Below the pieces are notes generated by a model, which worked only from the letters and a program-made list of their open reading frames with translations, was not told the DNA's origin and ran no database searches. DNA of 64,000 nucleotides, from positions 1-64,000 of the forward strand of contig JAIOAU010000007.1 of assembly GCA_019873655.1 (NCBI GenBank), read 5' to 3'. This stretch comes from Chloroflexota bacterium. GTDB lineage: Bacteria > Chloroflexota > Anaerolineae > Anaerolineales > Villigracilaceae. The translations under genes and the position numbers were made by a program. Positions 40,705-49,737 of this stretch are shown piece after piece (within the stretch, counting starts at the first letter, position 1; each line of letters opens with the position of its first letter).

Positions 40705-41715
40705 GTGAAAACCGCCTGCGCTCTCGTCCGTTCACCCGACCACACCTTTCCCGGCCACCCGGAAAATCCCTCCCGCCTGCAATTCACAGACAGGTTGGCA
40801 GAACGGCCTTACGCCGAGCGGCTGATTTTCCTGGACCCGCAGCCGGCCCCCCTCGAAACGGTCGCCGCCGTCCACACCGACCGGATGCTAGGCGCTCTCC
40901 AGGCCGCCTGTCAAGAGGGGACGTCCATCGTGGACTACGCTCCGACCTACGTCACGCCCTCGACGTATGCCGACGCCCTCCTGGCCGCCGGCGGGGCGCT
41001 GGCCTGCGCCCAGGCTGTGCTTGCGGGCCAGGCGCGCAACGCCTTTGCCATCGTCCGCCCGCCCGGCCACCACGCCGAACCAGACCGGCCGATGGGCTTC
41101 TGCCTGCTCAACAACATCGCCATCGCCGTCCGCTTTGCGCTCTCCCACGGAATCGAGCGGGCGCTGATCTTCGATTTCGACGTCCATCACGGCAACGGCA
41201 CCCAGACGATTTTCTGGGACGAGCCGCGGGTGGCGTTCTTCTCCACCCATCAGGAAAACATCTACCCCGCCGGCAGCGGCCGCCTCGACGACGCCCCGCA
41301 CGCCCGCGGCCGGATCGTCAACCTGCCGCTGCCGCCCCTGGCCGGCGACTCCGCCTTTGCGCGCCTGGCCGAGGAGATTCTCGTCCCGCTGGCGCGCCGC
41401 TTCGCCCCGCAGATGATGTTCGTCTCGGCCGGCTTCGACGGACACTGGAGCGACCCGTTGGCTCACCTCGGCCTGTCTTCGGCCGGGTACTTTTCGCTGG
41501 CCCAGCGACTGACCGCCCTGGCCGAGGAACTCTGCGGCGGGAAACTCGTCTTCGTCCTGGAAGGCGGCTACGAGCCGAGAAATATAGCCGCCGGGCTGGA
41601 CGCCGTCCTCTCGGCGCTGACCGGCAGCCCGTTCACCCCCGCCGATCCCAGTCCGTACCTGGAGCCGGACATCGGGGCAAGGCTGAACGAACTGCGCCAG
41701 CGGCATGGCCTTTAA
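40705..41715 (+). CDS. Histone-deacetylase superfamily amidohydrolase
   Basis: The zinc deacetylase of 336 residues has RPPGHHAEP (the charge-relay His pair), IFDFDVHHGNGTQ with the zinc ligands Asp and His, and the distal SAGFDGH with another zinc Asp. HPENPSRL near the start and LEGGYEP at the end are superfamily signatures. Bacterial members act on acetylpolyamines, acetoin-related or protein acetyl groups. Start GTG 40705 lies about 7 bases after a TATAAT at 40692-40697, so the mRNA may have no leader. Substrate uncertain. Confidence 0.88.
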   Translation: MKTACALVRSPDHTFPGHPENPSRLQFTDRLAERPYAERLIFLDPQPAPLETVAAVHTDRMLGALQAACQEGTSIVDYAPTYVTPSTYADALLAAGGALACAQAVLAGQARNAFAIVRPPGHHAEPDRPMGFCLLNNIAIAVRFALSHGIERALIFDFDVHHGNGTQTIFWDEPRVAFFSTHQENIYPAGSGRLDDAPHARGRIVNLPLPPLAGDSAFARLAEEILVPLARRFAPQMMFVSAGFDGHWSDPLAHLGLSSAGYFSLAQRLTALAEELCGGKLVFVLEGGYEPRNIAAGLDAVLSALTGSPFTPADPSPYLEPDIGARLNELRQRHGL

Positions 41716-41720
41716 AACAC

Positions 41721-41757
41721 AGGAACCCGTTTCCTGAGAGGAAACGGGTTCCTGTTA
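41721..41757. terminator. Strong bidirectional terminator hairpin
   Basis: AGGAACCCGTTTCCT (41721-41735) pairs perfectly with AGGAAACGGGTTCCT (41739-41753) around GAG. It lies between the convergent deacetylase and kinase-like genes. Confidence 0.8.
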
Positions 41758-41762
41758 CTCAT

Positions 41763-42467
41763 CTAAAAGAGCAAGTGCCCCAGCAAGGCCGCGGCCAGCG
41801 TGACGGTGATATTGTCTACGTCATGGAGGGGCAGCGATTCGACCAGCGTCCCGGCCAGGGCGATGAGGGTGATCGGGAGCAGGTAGCCGCTGAAGGGTCC
41901 GGGAAAAGCGCCGACCAAGACATAGATCCCGACGATGAGCGCCGCCAGTCCCCAGCCGCCGAGGAACATGCCCGCCGTCCCGGCCCAGGATTTCTGCTTG
42001 TTCCAGGGCAAGGCGGGCGACTTGAGGCCGCGGCCGGTGATGTCGGCCAGACCGTCGCCGCCGCACATCAGCATCAGAGCCACCATGCCGATCGGCGTCT
42101 CGCGCCAGTAGACCAGCGTCAGGACGACGAAGATGACGCCGTAGAAAAGCGGGCCTTTGAGAATTTCGCGCCGGTCTCCGGAACGCGACATGGCCTTGAC
42201 CGAGGCCTCGTCCTTGACCACCCCCAGGCCGATCAGCGCGAATTGAACCGTGAACAGCAGCGGCACCAGCGCCGCCAGCCAGCGCGCTTCGGGAGCGTCG
42301 GGTTGGAAGAGCAGCCAGCACAGGACGAACAACGGGCCGGTCAGAATGTGGATGAGTTTGCGGCTCAGGCGCGAGCCAATCCAGCCGCGATGGGCGGCGA
42401 AATCCAGCGAGCGAATCTCGACCAGGGCAACGATCAGGGTGATGAGCAAAGCAAGATAACTGTTCAT
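41763..42467 (-). CDS. Dolichol/phytol kinase-like membrane protein
   Basis: The 234-residue protein has six or seven hydrophobic segments. RKLIHILTGPLFVLCW near residue 36 and GDGLADITGRGL, then KSWAGTAGMFLGGW, match the CTP-dependent polyprenol/phytol kinase family (DGK1/SEC59/VTE5), related to CDP-diglyceride synthases. It would phosphorylate a lipid alcohol in the membrane. Start ATG 42467 has GGAGAGG. The next gene upstream in direction is a glycosyltransferase of the surface-sugar locus, so it may be the last gene of that run; a lipid-carrier role would fit but is not shown. Confidence 0.78.
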   Translation of the reverse strand: MNSYLALLITLIVALVEIRSLDFAAHRGWIGSRLSRKLIHILTGPLFVLCWLLFQPDAPEARWLAALVPLLFTVQFALIGLGVVKDEASVKAMSRSGDRREILKGPLFYGVIFVVLTLVYWRETPIGMVALMLMCGGDGLADITGRGLKSPALPWNKQKSWAGTAGMFLGGWGLAALIVGIYVLVGAFPGPFSGYLLPITLIALAGTLVESLPLHDVDNITVTLAAALLGHLLF

Positions 42468-42493
42468 GGCCTCTCCAATGATGGAATTTTACC

Positions 42494-44833
42494 CTAGGGG
42501 GAAGGATGTGTGCTCCAGCGCCAAACGTACTCATCGGCAAACTGGCCCCGATACTCGACCAGCCGCCCGCCGCTCGAAAAGGTCTCCAGCGGGATCGGCT
42601 GCGATTGTTCGTAGCGAATCTGGTCCAAAACGATCCAGCCGGATGGGTGCTGCTCGACCAGCGACAGGAGGTAGTCGCGGCCGTCGGGCCGCCGGTAATC
42701 GAAGGAGTAGATCGCCCGGAAGGGCGGCTGCTCGACCCATTGGCTGTAGTTCGCGTACACGGTGGCGACGAGCACATCCTGATCCGTCGCCCGGTCGAGC
42801 AGATAGGCGTGGACTTCCGCGACGTTCTCGTGATACTGGCCGGTGACGGGCATCAGGCCGGGCTGATCCCAGAAGGTGGGAAGTAGAATCTGTCGGGGGT
42901 TGAGGCTGAGCGCCAGCAGGAGCAGCGCCGTCAGGCCCGCTGCGGCAGAGGGCAATTTCAAGCGCGTCAGCAGAATCCGCAGGAAGAACCAGAGGGAGTA
43001 CAGGCCGACCGCCATCAGCGGAAGATGCCACAGCAAGAGATGAAAATAGTAGCGGGGAGAGGCAAAACCGGCGAAAAACAGACTGAACACCAGGGCGCTG
43101 CCAAAATACAGGAAAACGAAGAAAGGAAGAACAAATCGTTCGCGCAAATACACGCTCACCAGCAGGACGCTGCCCAGCGCCAGAAGCGGCACGATGATGG
43201 TCCGCCCGTAGAACCACTGCTGCGGGGCATCCGAGAAAAACAGGTCTCTCACGCGGGAGGCGGTGTAAAAAAGGTTCGAGGAGAGGCCGCCTGCTCCCAC
43301 AAACCAGCGATAGCCGACCCCAATTCCCACCGCGATGAGCGCCAAGAGGACGAGATTTTCTCTGCTTTTCCAATCGAGGCGGGCGAGGAGGAAGAGAATC
43401 AGCGTCAGGTAAGCCAATAACACCACAGAAAACGTGGAATTCTCATCGAGAAAGCGGCTGTACACCACCGGCAAGAGGAGCAGCAGAGTCAAAGAGAGAA
43501 AGCCGGGCCTGAACAGCGCCTTCCAGTCGCGGCGCAGGGCAAAGCGGGGCGGGAAGCGTTCGATCAGCGCAATCATCCCCAGGAGGAGAAGGTAGAAATA
43601 AAAAGGGTAATAGGCGTACTCGCGCACCGTCCGCGCCATGCCGATGACCCAGGGACTGGCGGCATACAACAGACCGGCGGTCACGGCCAGCGGGCGGTTG
43701 ACTTTCCTGACCGCAAAGTACAGGGGGAAGACAGCCAACGCGTTGAACACGACGCTCGCCAGGCGGGCCGACCAGAGGCTTTCTCCAAAGAGACGAAAGA
43801 AGAGAGCCACCGGCAGGGTGACGATGAACAGACTGCGTTCATAGCCCACCTGCGCAATCGCCGCGCCGTGGACGATTTGCCGGGCCGCTAGGAGATGCAT
43901 GTACTCATCCGTGTAGGGAGAGAGGGCGTCCAGGTTGAAAACGCGCAGGAGGAGGGTCAGCGTGAACAGGGCGAGCAGCGCAGCCCCATCCAGAAGAAAA
44001 CGTCGGCGCTTCGTCTCCGGCCGGTCAACCGTCAGCCAGGACGATTGCAATTGCCGGAGAGGAGCCTGCATGCCGAACCAGGCCAGGGCGCTCACCGCGG
44101 CAAAGAAGACGACCGCGTTCAGCCAGCCCAGAAAAAAGACCATGCCGGGCGAGGCGTAGAACGGCACATCGAAGGCGTAGGCGCGGGTCAACTGGCCGGG
44201 GGTTTCCGAAAACAAGTCGATCGTCTCGCCGACGCCGTTCCAGGCGACCACCCCCTCGCCGCCGGCGGGCGAACTCGCCCAGACGAGGACCGCCTCGGCC
44301 CCCGTCCGGCCGCGCCAGCGGACGAAATTGCCCTCCGCCTGGCGCAGGACGAGCGTCCCCTCGACCTTTTCCCAGCCGTTCAACTCGGCGGCGTCGAAAG
44401 AGACCTCGCCGACCGAGGTATTGAGCCACAACACCTGCGCCTCGCCCCCCAGCCCCGGCCGGGCCGACAGTTCGAGGCTTTGACGGGGCAGCAGGAAGGT
44501 GAGATAGTCCGTCTGCGCCTGCCCCACATTCGAACCGAAGAACAAGGCCAGGAAGCCCCCCGCCAAACTCCAGGCCAGGAAGAACCAGCGCCCGCCCGCC
44601 TGGAAACGCCGCCAGGCCGGCAGGAGAATCGCCTTGAGTAGGAGAAAATGTCCCGCCGCGCCCAACAGGCAGGCCAGGAGGGTGAAAGCCAGCAAGCGTT
44701 TGCTGGCAGGCGGCCAAAGATGACTCAGCCAGTGGGCATAGACGAACAAGCCAAAGGCCAGTCCCAAAACAGCGGCTGCGGGAAACAGCCAGAGGGGTCC
44801 GCTGGCGAGGAACTTCGAAAGCGACCGTTTCAT
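42494..44833 (-). CDS. Large membrane glycosyltransferase (GT-C/PMT-like)
   Basis: The 779-residue protein has about eleven to thirteen hydrophobic segments. LSPYTDEYMHLLAARQIVHG near residue 308 carries the acidic DE motif at the first loop, where GT-C enzymes (GT39, ArnT-like) use it for catalysis. An unusual beta-rich extracytoplasmic-looking insertion lies near 110-230. The lipid-linked sugar donor and acceptor are unknown. Its ATG at 44833 overlaps the upstream glycosyltransferase stop (ATGA). Confidence 0.8.
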   Translation of the reverse strand: MKRSLSKFLASGPLWLFPAAAVLGLAFGLFVYAHWLSHLWPPASKRLLAFTLLACLLGAAGHFLLLKAILLPAWRRFQAGGRWFFLAWSLAGGFLALFFGSNVGQAQTDYLTFLLPRQSLELSARPGLGGEAQVLWLNTSVGEVSFDAAELNGWEKVEGTLVLRQAEGNFVRWRGRTGAEAVLVWASSPAGGEGVVAWNGVGETIDLFSETPGQLTRAYAFDVPFYASPGMVFFLGWLNAVVFFAAVSALAWFGMQAPLRQLQSSWLTVDRPETKRRRFLLDGAALLALFTLTLLLRVFNLDALSPYTDEYMHLLAARQIVHGAAIAQVGYERSLFIVTLPVALFFRLFGESLWSARLASVVFNALAVFPLYFAVRKVNRPLAVTAGLLYAASPWVIGMARTVREYAYYPFYFYLLLLGMIALIERFPPRFALRRDWKALFRPGFLSLTLLLLLPVVYSRFLDENSTFSVVLLAYLTLILFLLARLDWKSRENLVLLALIAVGIGVGYRWFVGAGGLSSNLFYTASRVRDLFFSDAPQQWFYGRTIIVPLLALGSVLLVSVYLRERFVLPFFVFLYFGSALVFSLFFAGFASPRYYFHLLLWHLPLMAVGLYSLWFFLRILLTRLKLPSAAAGLTALLLLALSLNPRQILLPTFWDQPGLMPVTGQYHENVAEVHAYLLDRATDQDVLVATVYANYSQWVEQPPFRAIYSFDYRRPDGRDYLLSLVEQHPSGWIVLDQIRYEQSQPIPLETFSSGGRLVEYRGQFADEYVWRWSTHPSP

Positions 44834-45933
44834 CGGCCGGCTCCTTTGCGGCGGGCGATCGCTTCCTGAAAAAAGGCCAATCGTTCGGCCTCTTTGTGGG
44901 CCTGGTCGATGGCGGCAATGGCGGCGCGATCGACGCGCCGGCCGCGCATGCGATAGGCGAAATCGCGGATGGCCTCGGCGTGAGTCTGCACGTTATCCTC
45001 GGTGTTGGGAATCCGCAAGAGAAAATCACAATCCAAGTCGTGCAAATCGGTATCGCGGTAGGCCAGGATGAGCGGAAGGCCGTAGGCCAGGCACTCGCGG
45101 CTTTTGAGGGGAGAGGCCTCTTGCAGACCAATGCGATGCAATCCGAGCGAACTGATCGCCGCGTCTGCCTGAGCAAGAATGCGTCGATATTCATCGGCGG
45201 TCAGGTAACCATGCAGATGCAAATTTGAAGGAACTGGCTCGGCTGCCGGGAGAGTTTCATAGCCAATCACGTCGAATTGAATTTCGGGAAGCAAACGAGC
45301 GAGGGAGACCAATTTATCCGCCCCATGCCAGACGTAGCCGGGGCTGCCAATAAAAACGAGACGGGGCTGGGAGTTGGCCGGGGCAGGCAACGGATCGAAT
45401 TGTTGAAGATCGATGCCGTTGGCAATCACGCGGGTCGGTTTGCGGAAAGCGGCAAACGCCGGGGCCTCGGCCAATTCGCGCGAGACGGCCGCCAGGCCGT
45501 CCAGGCGGCGCAACAAGATGCCGCGCGTCAGGCGGTTGTAGAGGGCGTAGAGTTTTCCCAGTTCTTCGTGCTGGGTCAAGTCGTTGGTGTTGACTTCGCC
45601 CACCAGGGGAGCGATCCGGGCCAGGCGATGGACAGGATAGACGTACATGGCCAGGCGCAGGTAGATCACGTCCGGGCGGTAGGCGCGGACGGCGTCCACC
45701 AAGCGGCGGGCGGCGCGGCTGCGGGCCAGTTCGGCGCGGAGTCCGCCGGACGAATCGTAGGGGATCACCTCCGCAGGCACGAGGTCCGCGGCCGGCTCGT
45801 AGCGGGAGGTGTGCATGAAGAGGCGGGCTTCGTGTCCGGCCGCCTGCCAGGATTCAATCTGACGATTCAACTTCTTGCCGACCCCGCTGTGACGCGTGCG
45901 CGGCCAGTGCAGGCTGACGTAGGCGATCCGCAT
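44830..45933 (-). CDS. Glycosyltransferase family 4 protein
   Basis: The 367-residue enzyme has a GT-B fold. The N-terminal domain opens MRIAYVSLHWPRTRHSGVGKKL with the GxG-type loop; the C-terminal donor domain has PRLVFIGSPGYVWHGADKLV and LQEASPLKSRECLAYGLPLI, the E-x7-E-like segment of GT4. ATG 45933 overlaps the stop of the amidotransferase gene (TGATG) and has GGAGG. It should add a sugar from a nucleotide donor during polysaccharide assembly. Substrates unknown. Confidence 0.85.
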   Translation of the reverse strand: MRIAYVSLHWPRTRHSGVGKKLNRQIESWQAAGHEARLFMHTSRYEPAADLVPAEVIPYDSSGGLRAELARSRAARRLVDAVRAYRPDVIYLRLAMYVYPVHRLARIAPLVGEVNTNDLTQHEELGKLYALYNRLTRGILLRRLDGLAAVSRELAEAPAFAAFRKPTRVIANGIDLQQFDPLPAPANSQPRLVFIGSPGYVWHGADKLVSLARLLPEIQFDVIGYETLPAAEPVPSNLHLHGYLTADEYRRILAQADAAISSLGLHRIGLQEASPLKSRECLAYGLPLILAYRDTDLHDLDCDFLLRIPNTEDNVQTHAEAIRDFAYRMRGRRVDRAAIAAIDQAHKEAERLAFFQEAIARRKGAGR

Positions 45934-47090
45934 CAATCCGCCTCCAGACGATGCTGACGCTTCTGGCGCGCCCGGTACCAGTCACGCGCCAGGCGGTACG
46001 CGCCTCGCAAGAGCGGTCCCTCGACGATCCGGCTGTAGGACGGGTAATCCCAGAACGTTTTGGGCGGCGCTTTCATGATGGCTTCGAATTCCTCTTCGGT
46101 CAGGCCGAGTTTCTTGATCACATATTCGCGGTCTTCCTCCTGCAAGGAAGGCGCGTAGGTGGGTTTTTGGATTTCCTGCAAGGCCGCTTCGCGGCTGATC
46201 TCGCCCGAACAAATCAGGCTGGAAAGGTGGCAGCGGCGTTTGTCGAAGCCGAACTTGACCGGCAGGATGTAGCCCTGATAAAAGCGCGTGTAAATGGACT
46301 CATGATGCTTGCCGCCGTAGTAGCGCCAGCCAAGTTCCTGCTCCAAGACCCGCATGGCCTCGGTTTTGTTGTAGTCGATATAATTCAAGATGTCCACCCG
46401 CCGCTGAGTCAACAGGCGGCGGTAATAGGTGAAAAAGCCGATGTGCGGGAAGGTCTCAAGACGCCGCTTGCTACCAAACCGCCGGTAGAGGCTGCGAATG
46501 TACTTCCAGTCGAAGTGACCGTACGACCAGGCGCGCGGCAGATGCGACTCGGTGCGGACGTTGAAGCCGGAGAGGATGTAGCGAACCTTGAGTTTATCGG
46601 CCATATCGCCCAGCACAGCCCAGATGGCGTGATCGGTCGGGATTTCCGAATCGGGCGTGGAGGCCTTGAGAAAGGCGACTTGCAAATCGCGGAACTCTTC
46701 CCAGTCCAGCACCTCGGTGTACAGGTCGATGCCCAGGCGGGTGAGGGCCTGCTCGATGTTCTTGACGGCCAGTTCGGAGTCCCAGCCGTTGTCCAGGTGG
46801 ACGGCAAGGGGACGCAGTCCCATCTTCTTGACCAGGTAGGCCACGTAGGTGCTGTCCACCCCGCCGCTGACGCCGATGACGCAGTCGTAGGGCTTGCCGC
46901 GCCCGTCGCGCTGAATCCGCTCGACCAGGCGCTCCAGGTAGATGCGCCCGGCCTCGCCGGGGATGACCTTCTGCGCCATCATGCGGTCATAATCGTGACA
47001 GTGGTTGCAGACGCCGTTCTCGTCGAAGACGATCTCCGGGTCGCTGGTGTCCATGATGCAGCGGGTGCAAATGCGATATTCGGCAGGCAT
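45933..47090 (-). CDS. N-acetyl sugar amidotransferase, WbpG-like
   Basis: The 385-residue protein has a PP-loop ATPase core, SGGVDSTYVAYLVKK near residue 76, and a zinc-type pair of Cys at the start (CTRCIMDTSDP... CNHCHDYDR). This is the WbpG/PseA family, which with HisH/HisF-like partners converts an acetamido group of a sugar into an acetamidino group using ammonia. The two partners are encoded immediately upstream. The target sugar in this locus is not known. Start ATG 47090 has AGGAGA. Confidence 0.88.
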   Translation of the reverse strand: MPAEYRICTRCIMDTSDPEIVFDENGVCNHCHDYDRMMAQKVIPGEAGRIYLERLVERIQRDGRGKPYDCVIGVSGGVDSTYVAYLVKKMGLRPLAVHLDNGWDSELAVKNIEQALTRLGIDLYTEVLDWEEFRDLQVAFLKASTPDSEIPTDHAIWAVLGDMADKLKVRYILSGFNVRTESHLPRAWSYGHFDWKYIRSLYRRFGSKRRLETFPHIGFFTYYRRLLTQRRVDILNYIDYNKTEAMRVLEQELGWRYYGGKHHESIYTRFYQGYILPVKFGFDKRRCHLSSLICSGEISREAALQEIQKPTYAPSLQEEDREYVIKKLGLTEEEFEAIMKAPPKTFWDYPSYSRIVEGPLLRGAYRLARDWYRARQKRQHRLEAD

Positions 47091-47101
47091 GGTTTCTCCT
47101 G

Positions 47102-47863
47102 TCAGGCCGGCAGGAGCCGGCTGAGTTCTTCACGCGAGGGATAACTGATCAAGACGCCGCGCAGCGGCCCCTGGAAGACGAACATGCTCCCGGCCGCGGC
47201 CGCCGAGGCCCCGGCGCGGATGGCCTCCGCCAGGTGCTGGATGGTCCCCGCCCCGCCGCAGGCGATGACGGGGATGCTGACCGCCTCGGCCACGCGGCGA
47301 ATCAGGTCGAGGTCGTAGCCTTGCATCGTCCCGTCACGGTCGATCGAATTGACGAACAACTCGCCCGCCCCGCGCCGCTCCATCTCCTGGGCGTGGCGGA
47401 CGGGGTCCAGGCCGGTCGCTTGCCGGCCGCTGCGGGTGAAGACCTCGTATTTTCCCAGCAGGCTGCGCTTGACGTCCATCGAAATCACCACCGCCTGGCT
47501 GCCGGCGTAGTCGGCCGCCTCGCTCACGAAGTCCGGACGTTCGACCGCCGCGGTGTTGAGGATGACCTTCTCGACCCCCAGGCCGAGCAACTGCCGGACA
47601 TCCTCCAGCGTGCGAATCCCGCCGCCGTAGCCGAGCGGCATGAAGCACTCGCTGGTGATCTTGCCCAGCATCTCGAAGGACGGGCGGCGATTCTCGTTGG
47701 TGGCGGTGATATCCAGGAAGATCAGTTCGTCCACTTCCTTGTCGTTGAAAATGCGGACGATGTTGATAGGATCGCCCAGATAGCGCGGCTCTTTGAACCG
47801 AACCGTCTTGACCAGCCCCTGCCCCTTGAGCAGGAGCGCCGGGATGACGCGCGGGCGAATCAT
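47102..47863 (-). CDS. HisF-like amidation-cassette protein
   Basis: The 253-residue TIM barrel is of HisF type (VIPALLLKGQGLVKTVRF, LDITATNE, GYGGGIRTLEDV, GASAAAAGSMF). HisF normally makes imidazole-glycerol phosphate, but here it sits with a HisH-like and a WbpG-like gene and no other histidine gene. It therefore more likely belongs to the sugar-amidation set (WbuZ/WbpI-like). KGQGLVKTVRFK differs from the KGVNFVGLRDAGDP-type sequence of true HisF. The start at 47863 overlaps hisH by four bases (ATGA). Confidence 0.85.
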   Translation of the reverse strand: MIRPRVIPALLLKGQGLVKTVRFKEPRYLGDPINIVRIFNDKEVDELIFLDITATNENRRPSFEMLGKITSECFMPLGYGGGIRTLEDVRQLLGLGVEKVILNTAAVERPDFVSEAADYAGSQAVVISMDVKRSLLGKYEVFTRSGRQATGLDPVRHAQEMERRGAGELFVNSIDRDGTMQGYDLDLIRRVAEAVSIPVIACGGAGTIQHLAEAIRAGASAAAAGSMFVFQGPLRGVLISYPSREELSRLLPA

Positions 47864-48480
47864 GGGATGCGCTCCGCAAAATTCCTGAGCAATTGCATCC
47901 CGAACTTGTGGCTCTTTTCGGGGTGAAACTGCGCGCCCAGGATGTTTTCCCTGGCGATAACGGCCGCCACCGGATGGCCGTAATCGGTCCACGCCACCAC
48001 ATCGGCCGGGTCGGCGCAGACGACGTGGTAGGAGTGGACGAAGTAGAAGCGGGGTTCGGGTCCGAGGTCGGCGACGAGCGGATGCGGGCGGCGGACCTCG
48101 AGCGTGTTCCAGCCCATGTGCGGAATCTTGAGGTGGGCCTGCTCCGGCCCGAAGCGGAAGCGGACCGTCTCGGCCTCGAACCACCCCAGGCCGGCCTCCA
48201 CGCCCTCTTCGCTGCGCCGGGTCATCAACTGCATCCCCAGGCAGAGGCCCAGGATGGGCGTCTTCTTTTCCAGGACCAGTTCGTTCAGGAGCGGCGTCAG
48301 GCCGGACTCGTTCAGTTTGCGCATGCCGGCGTCAAAAGCGCCCACGCCGGGCAGAATCAACTTTTCGGCCCGGCGCAGCGCGGCCGGGTCGGATGCGACT
48401 TCGGCCTTCGCGCCGATCTTCTTGAGCATGTTGGCAATCGAACCCAGATTGCCGACGCCGTAGTCCACGATGGTGATCAT
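47860..48480 (-). CDS. HisH-like glutamine amidotransferase
   Basis: The 206-residue class I glutaminase shows the catalytic Cys80 in LGLCLGMQLM and the His-Glu of QFHPEKSHKFG. It releases ammonia from glutamine for its HisF-like partner, encoded four bases into its stop. In this context it serves sugar amidation rather than histidine synthesis. Start ATG 48480 is the family start (MITIVDYGVGNLGSI). Confidence 0.9.
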   Translation of the reverse strand: MITIVDYGVGNLGSIANMLKKIGAKAEVASDPAALRRAEKLILPGVGAFDAGMRKLNESGLTPLLNELVLEKKTPILGLCLGMQLMTRRSEEGVEAGLGWFEAETVRFRFGPEQAHLKIPHMGWNTLEVRRPHPLVADLGPEPRFYFVHSYHVVCADPADVVAWTDYGHPVAAVIARENILGAQFHPEKSHKFGMQLLRNFAERIP

Positions 48481-49737
48481 TCAGCGTTCCCTGATCTGGC
48501 GAAGCATTTGAGCAAAAGCGTGGAAATTCGTCTCCGCATTATACCTCTCGCGCCAGACCTGCTTGCTGGCCTGACGTTTGCGGGCCGCGGCCTGCGGATC
48601 GTCCAAGAGGGCAAAGAAGCCCTCCGCAATGTCCGCCGGACTCGGATCGGGGGGCAGCAAAAGGCCGTTCCGCTCGGAGACGATTTCGGGGTTGCCGCCC
48701 ACCGCCGTCGCCATGACCGGGATGCCGCAACCGATCGCCTCCATGATCGAGACCGGCGTTCCCTCGGAGGTGCTGGTATTGACGAAAACATCCACTGGAT
48801 GGTCGCGGTAAAAGGAGAACAGCGCCGCCTGCGAGGAATAGCCGGGGAACCAGGCGCGCGCATTGGGGGGCAGGACGGCGTCTGCCCGCGCCTGCATTGC
48901 TTCGCGGACGCCTTCTACCTCGCTGTTCCCAAAATGGCGCCACTCGAATCGCTGGGCCGGGCGGCGGCGCGCCGCCTCGGCGATTCCCTCGAGGAGCAAA
49001 TCCACCCGTTTGAGCGGCCGGATGACCGCGCACGAGACGATGCGGAATACGCCGTCCTGCGAGGCCGGGGTCACGAAGCCGGGGTCTCGAATCCCCAAAA
49101 AGGCGGTCTCGATCTTGGACCGATAGGCCGGGTACCGTTTCCGCAGATACTCCGTCCCGGCCAGCGAATCGGGGTAGACGCCGTCCACCCGGCCAAAGGC
49201 TTCGGTCCGGCAGGGAAGATAAGGGACCGGATAGCGTTCTTCGTAGATGTCGAATCCATGGGCGCGGGAGACGATGCGCATGTCGGGCTGGGATCGGCGC
49301 GCCAGCCCCAGCCCCGTCGCCAGCGATTCGAACCAATACGTGTAGAAGAGGCAGTCGCGGGGAGAATGCCCCGTCCGCCTGAACCAGCGCCTGACCCACT
49401 GCTTCGTCAAAAGGGCCTCGGAAAGATGGACGAGCAGTCTCGCCAGCGCCGAAAAGCGGGCCAAGAGAGACGGGCGCGAAAAGAGGTCCCGGTAAAAACA
49501 GGCGCAAGAGAAGACGGCGGGCAGCCGAAGCGCTCTTCGCCAGAGAGTCAAAGAGGCCGCCAGGCTTTCGTCAACCTCCAGGCCGGGGAGAAGCGGCAAA
49601 CGCTGCCCCCGCAACTGTTTCGGGACGATCACGATTTTGTCGAAATAGGAACGCAAAATGTCCAGTTCGGGTTCAAGGAAGGTCTGTTCCCGCTGGCCGT
49701 CATAAGGGTAAGACAACGGAAAAAGGAACAGAATCAA
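48481..49737 (-). CDS. Glycosyltransferase family 4 protein
   Basis: The 418-residue GT-B enzyme has VSCAVIRPLKRVDLLLEGIAEA opening the donor domain and FVNTSTSEGTPVSIMEAIGCGIPVMATAVGGNPEIV, a textbook GT4 E-x7-E segment. The start is TTG at 49737 overlapping the TGA of the nucleotidyltransferase gene (TTGA); no other start is well placed. It should elongate the surface glycan. Substrates unknown. Confidence 0.85.
   Translation of the reverse strand: MILFLFPLSYPYDGQREQTFLEPELDILRSYFDKIVIVPKQLRGQRLPLLPGLEVDESLAASLTLWRRALRLPAVFSCACFYRDLFSRPSLLARFSALARLLVHLSEALLTKQWVRRWFRRTGHSPRDCLFYTYWFESLATGLGLARRSQPDMRIVSRAHGFDIYEERYPVPYLPCRTEAFGRVDGVYPDSLAGTEYLRKRYPAYRSKIETAFLGIRDPGFVTPASQDGVFRIVSCAVIRPLKRVDLLLEGIAEAARRRPAQRFEWRHFGNSEVEGVREAMQARADAVLPPNARAWFPGYSSQAALFSFYRDHPVDVFVNTSTSEGTPVSIMEAIGCGIPVMATAVGGNPEIVSERNGLLLPPDPSPADIAEGFFALLDDPQAAARKRQASKQVWRERYNAETNFHAFAQMLRQIRER

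Noticed and set aside
47102-48480. Histidine biosynthesis hisF-hisH
   Set aside because: No other his gene; both flank a WbpG-like amidotransferase inside a glycan locus.
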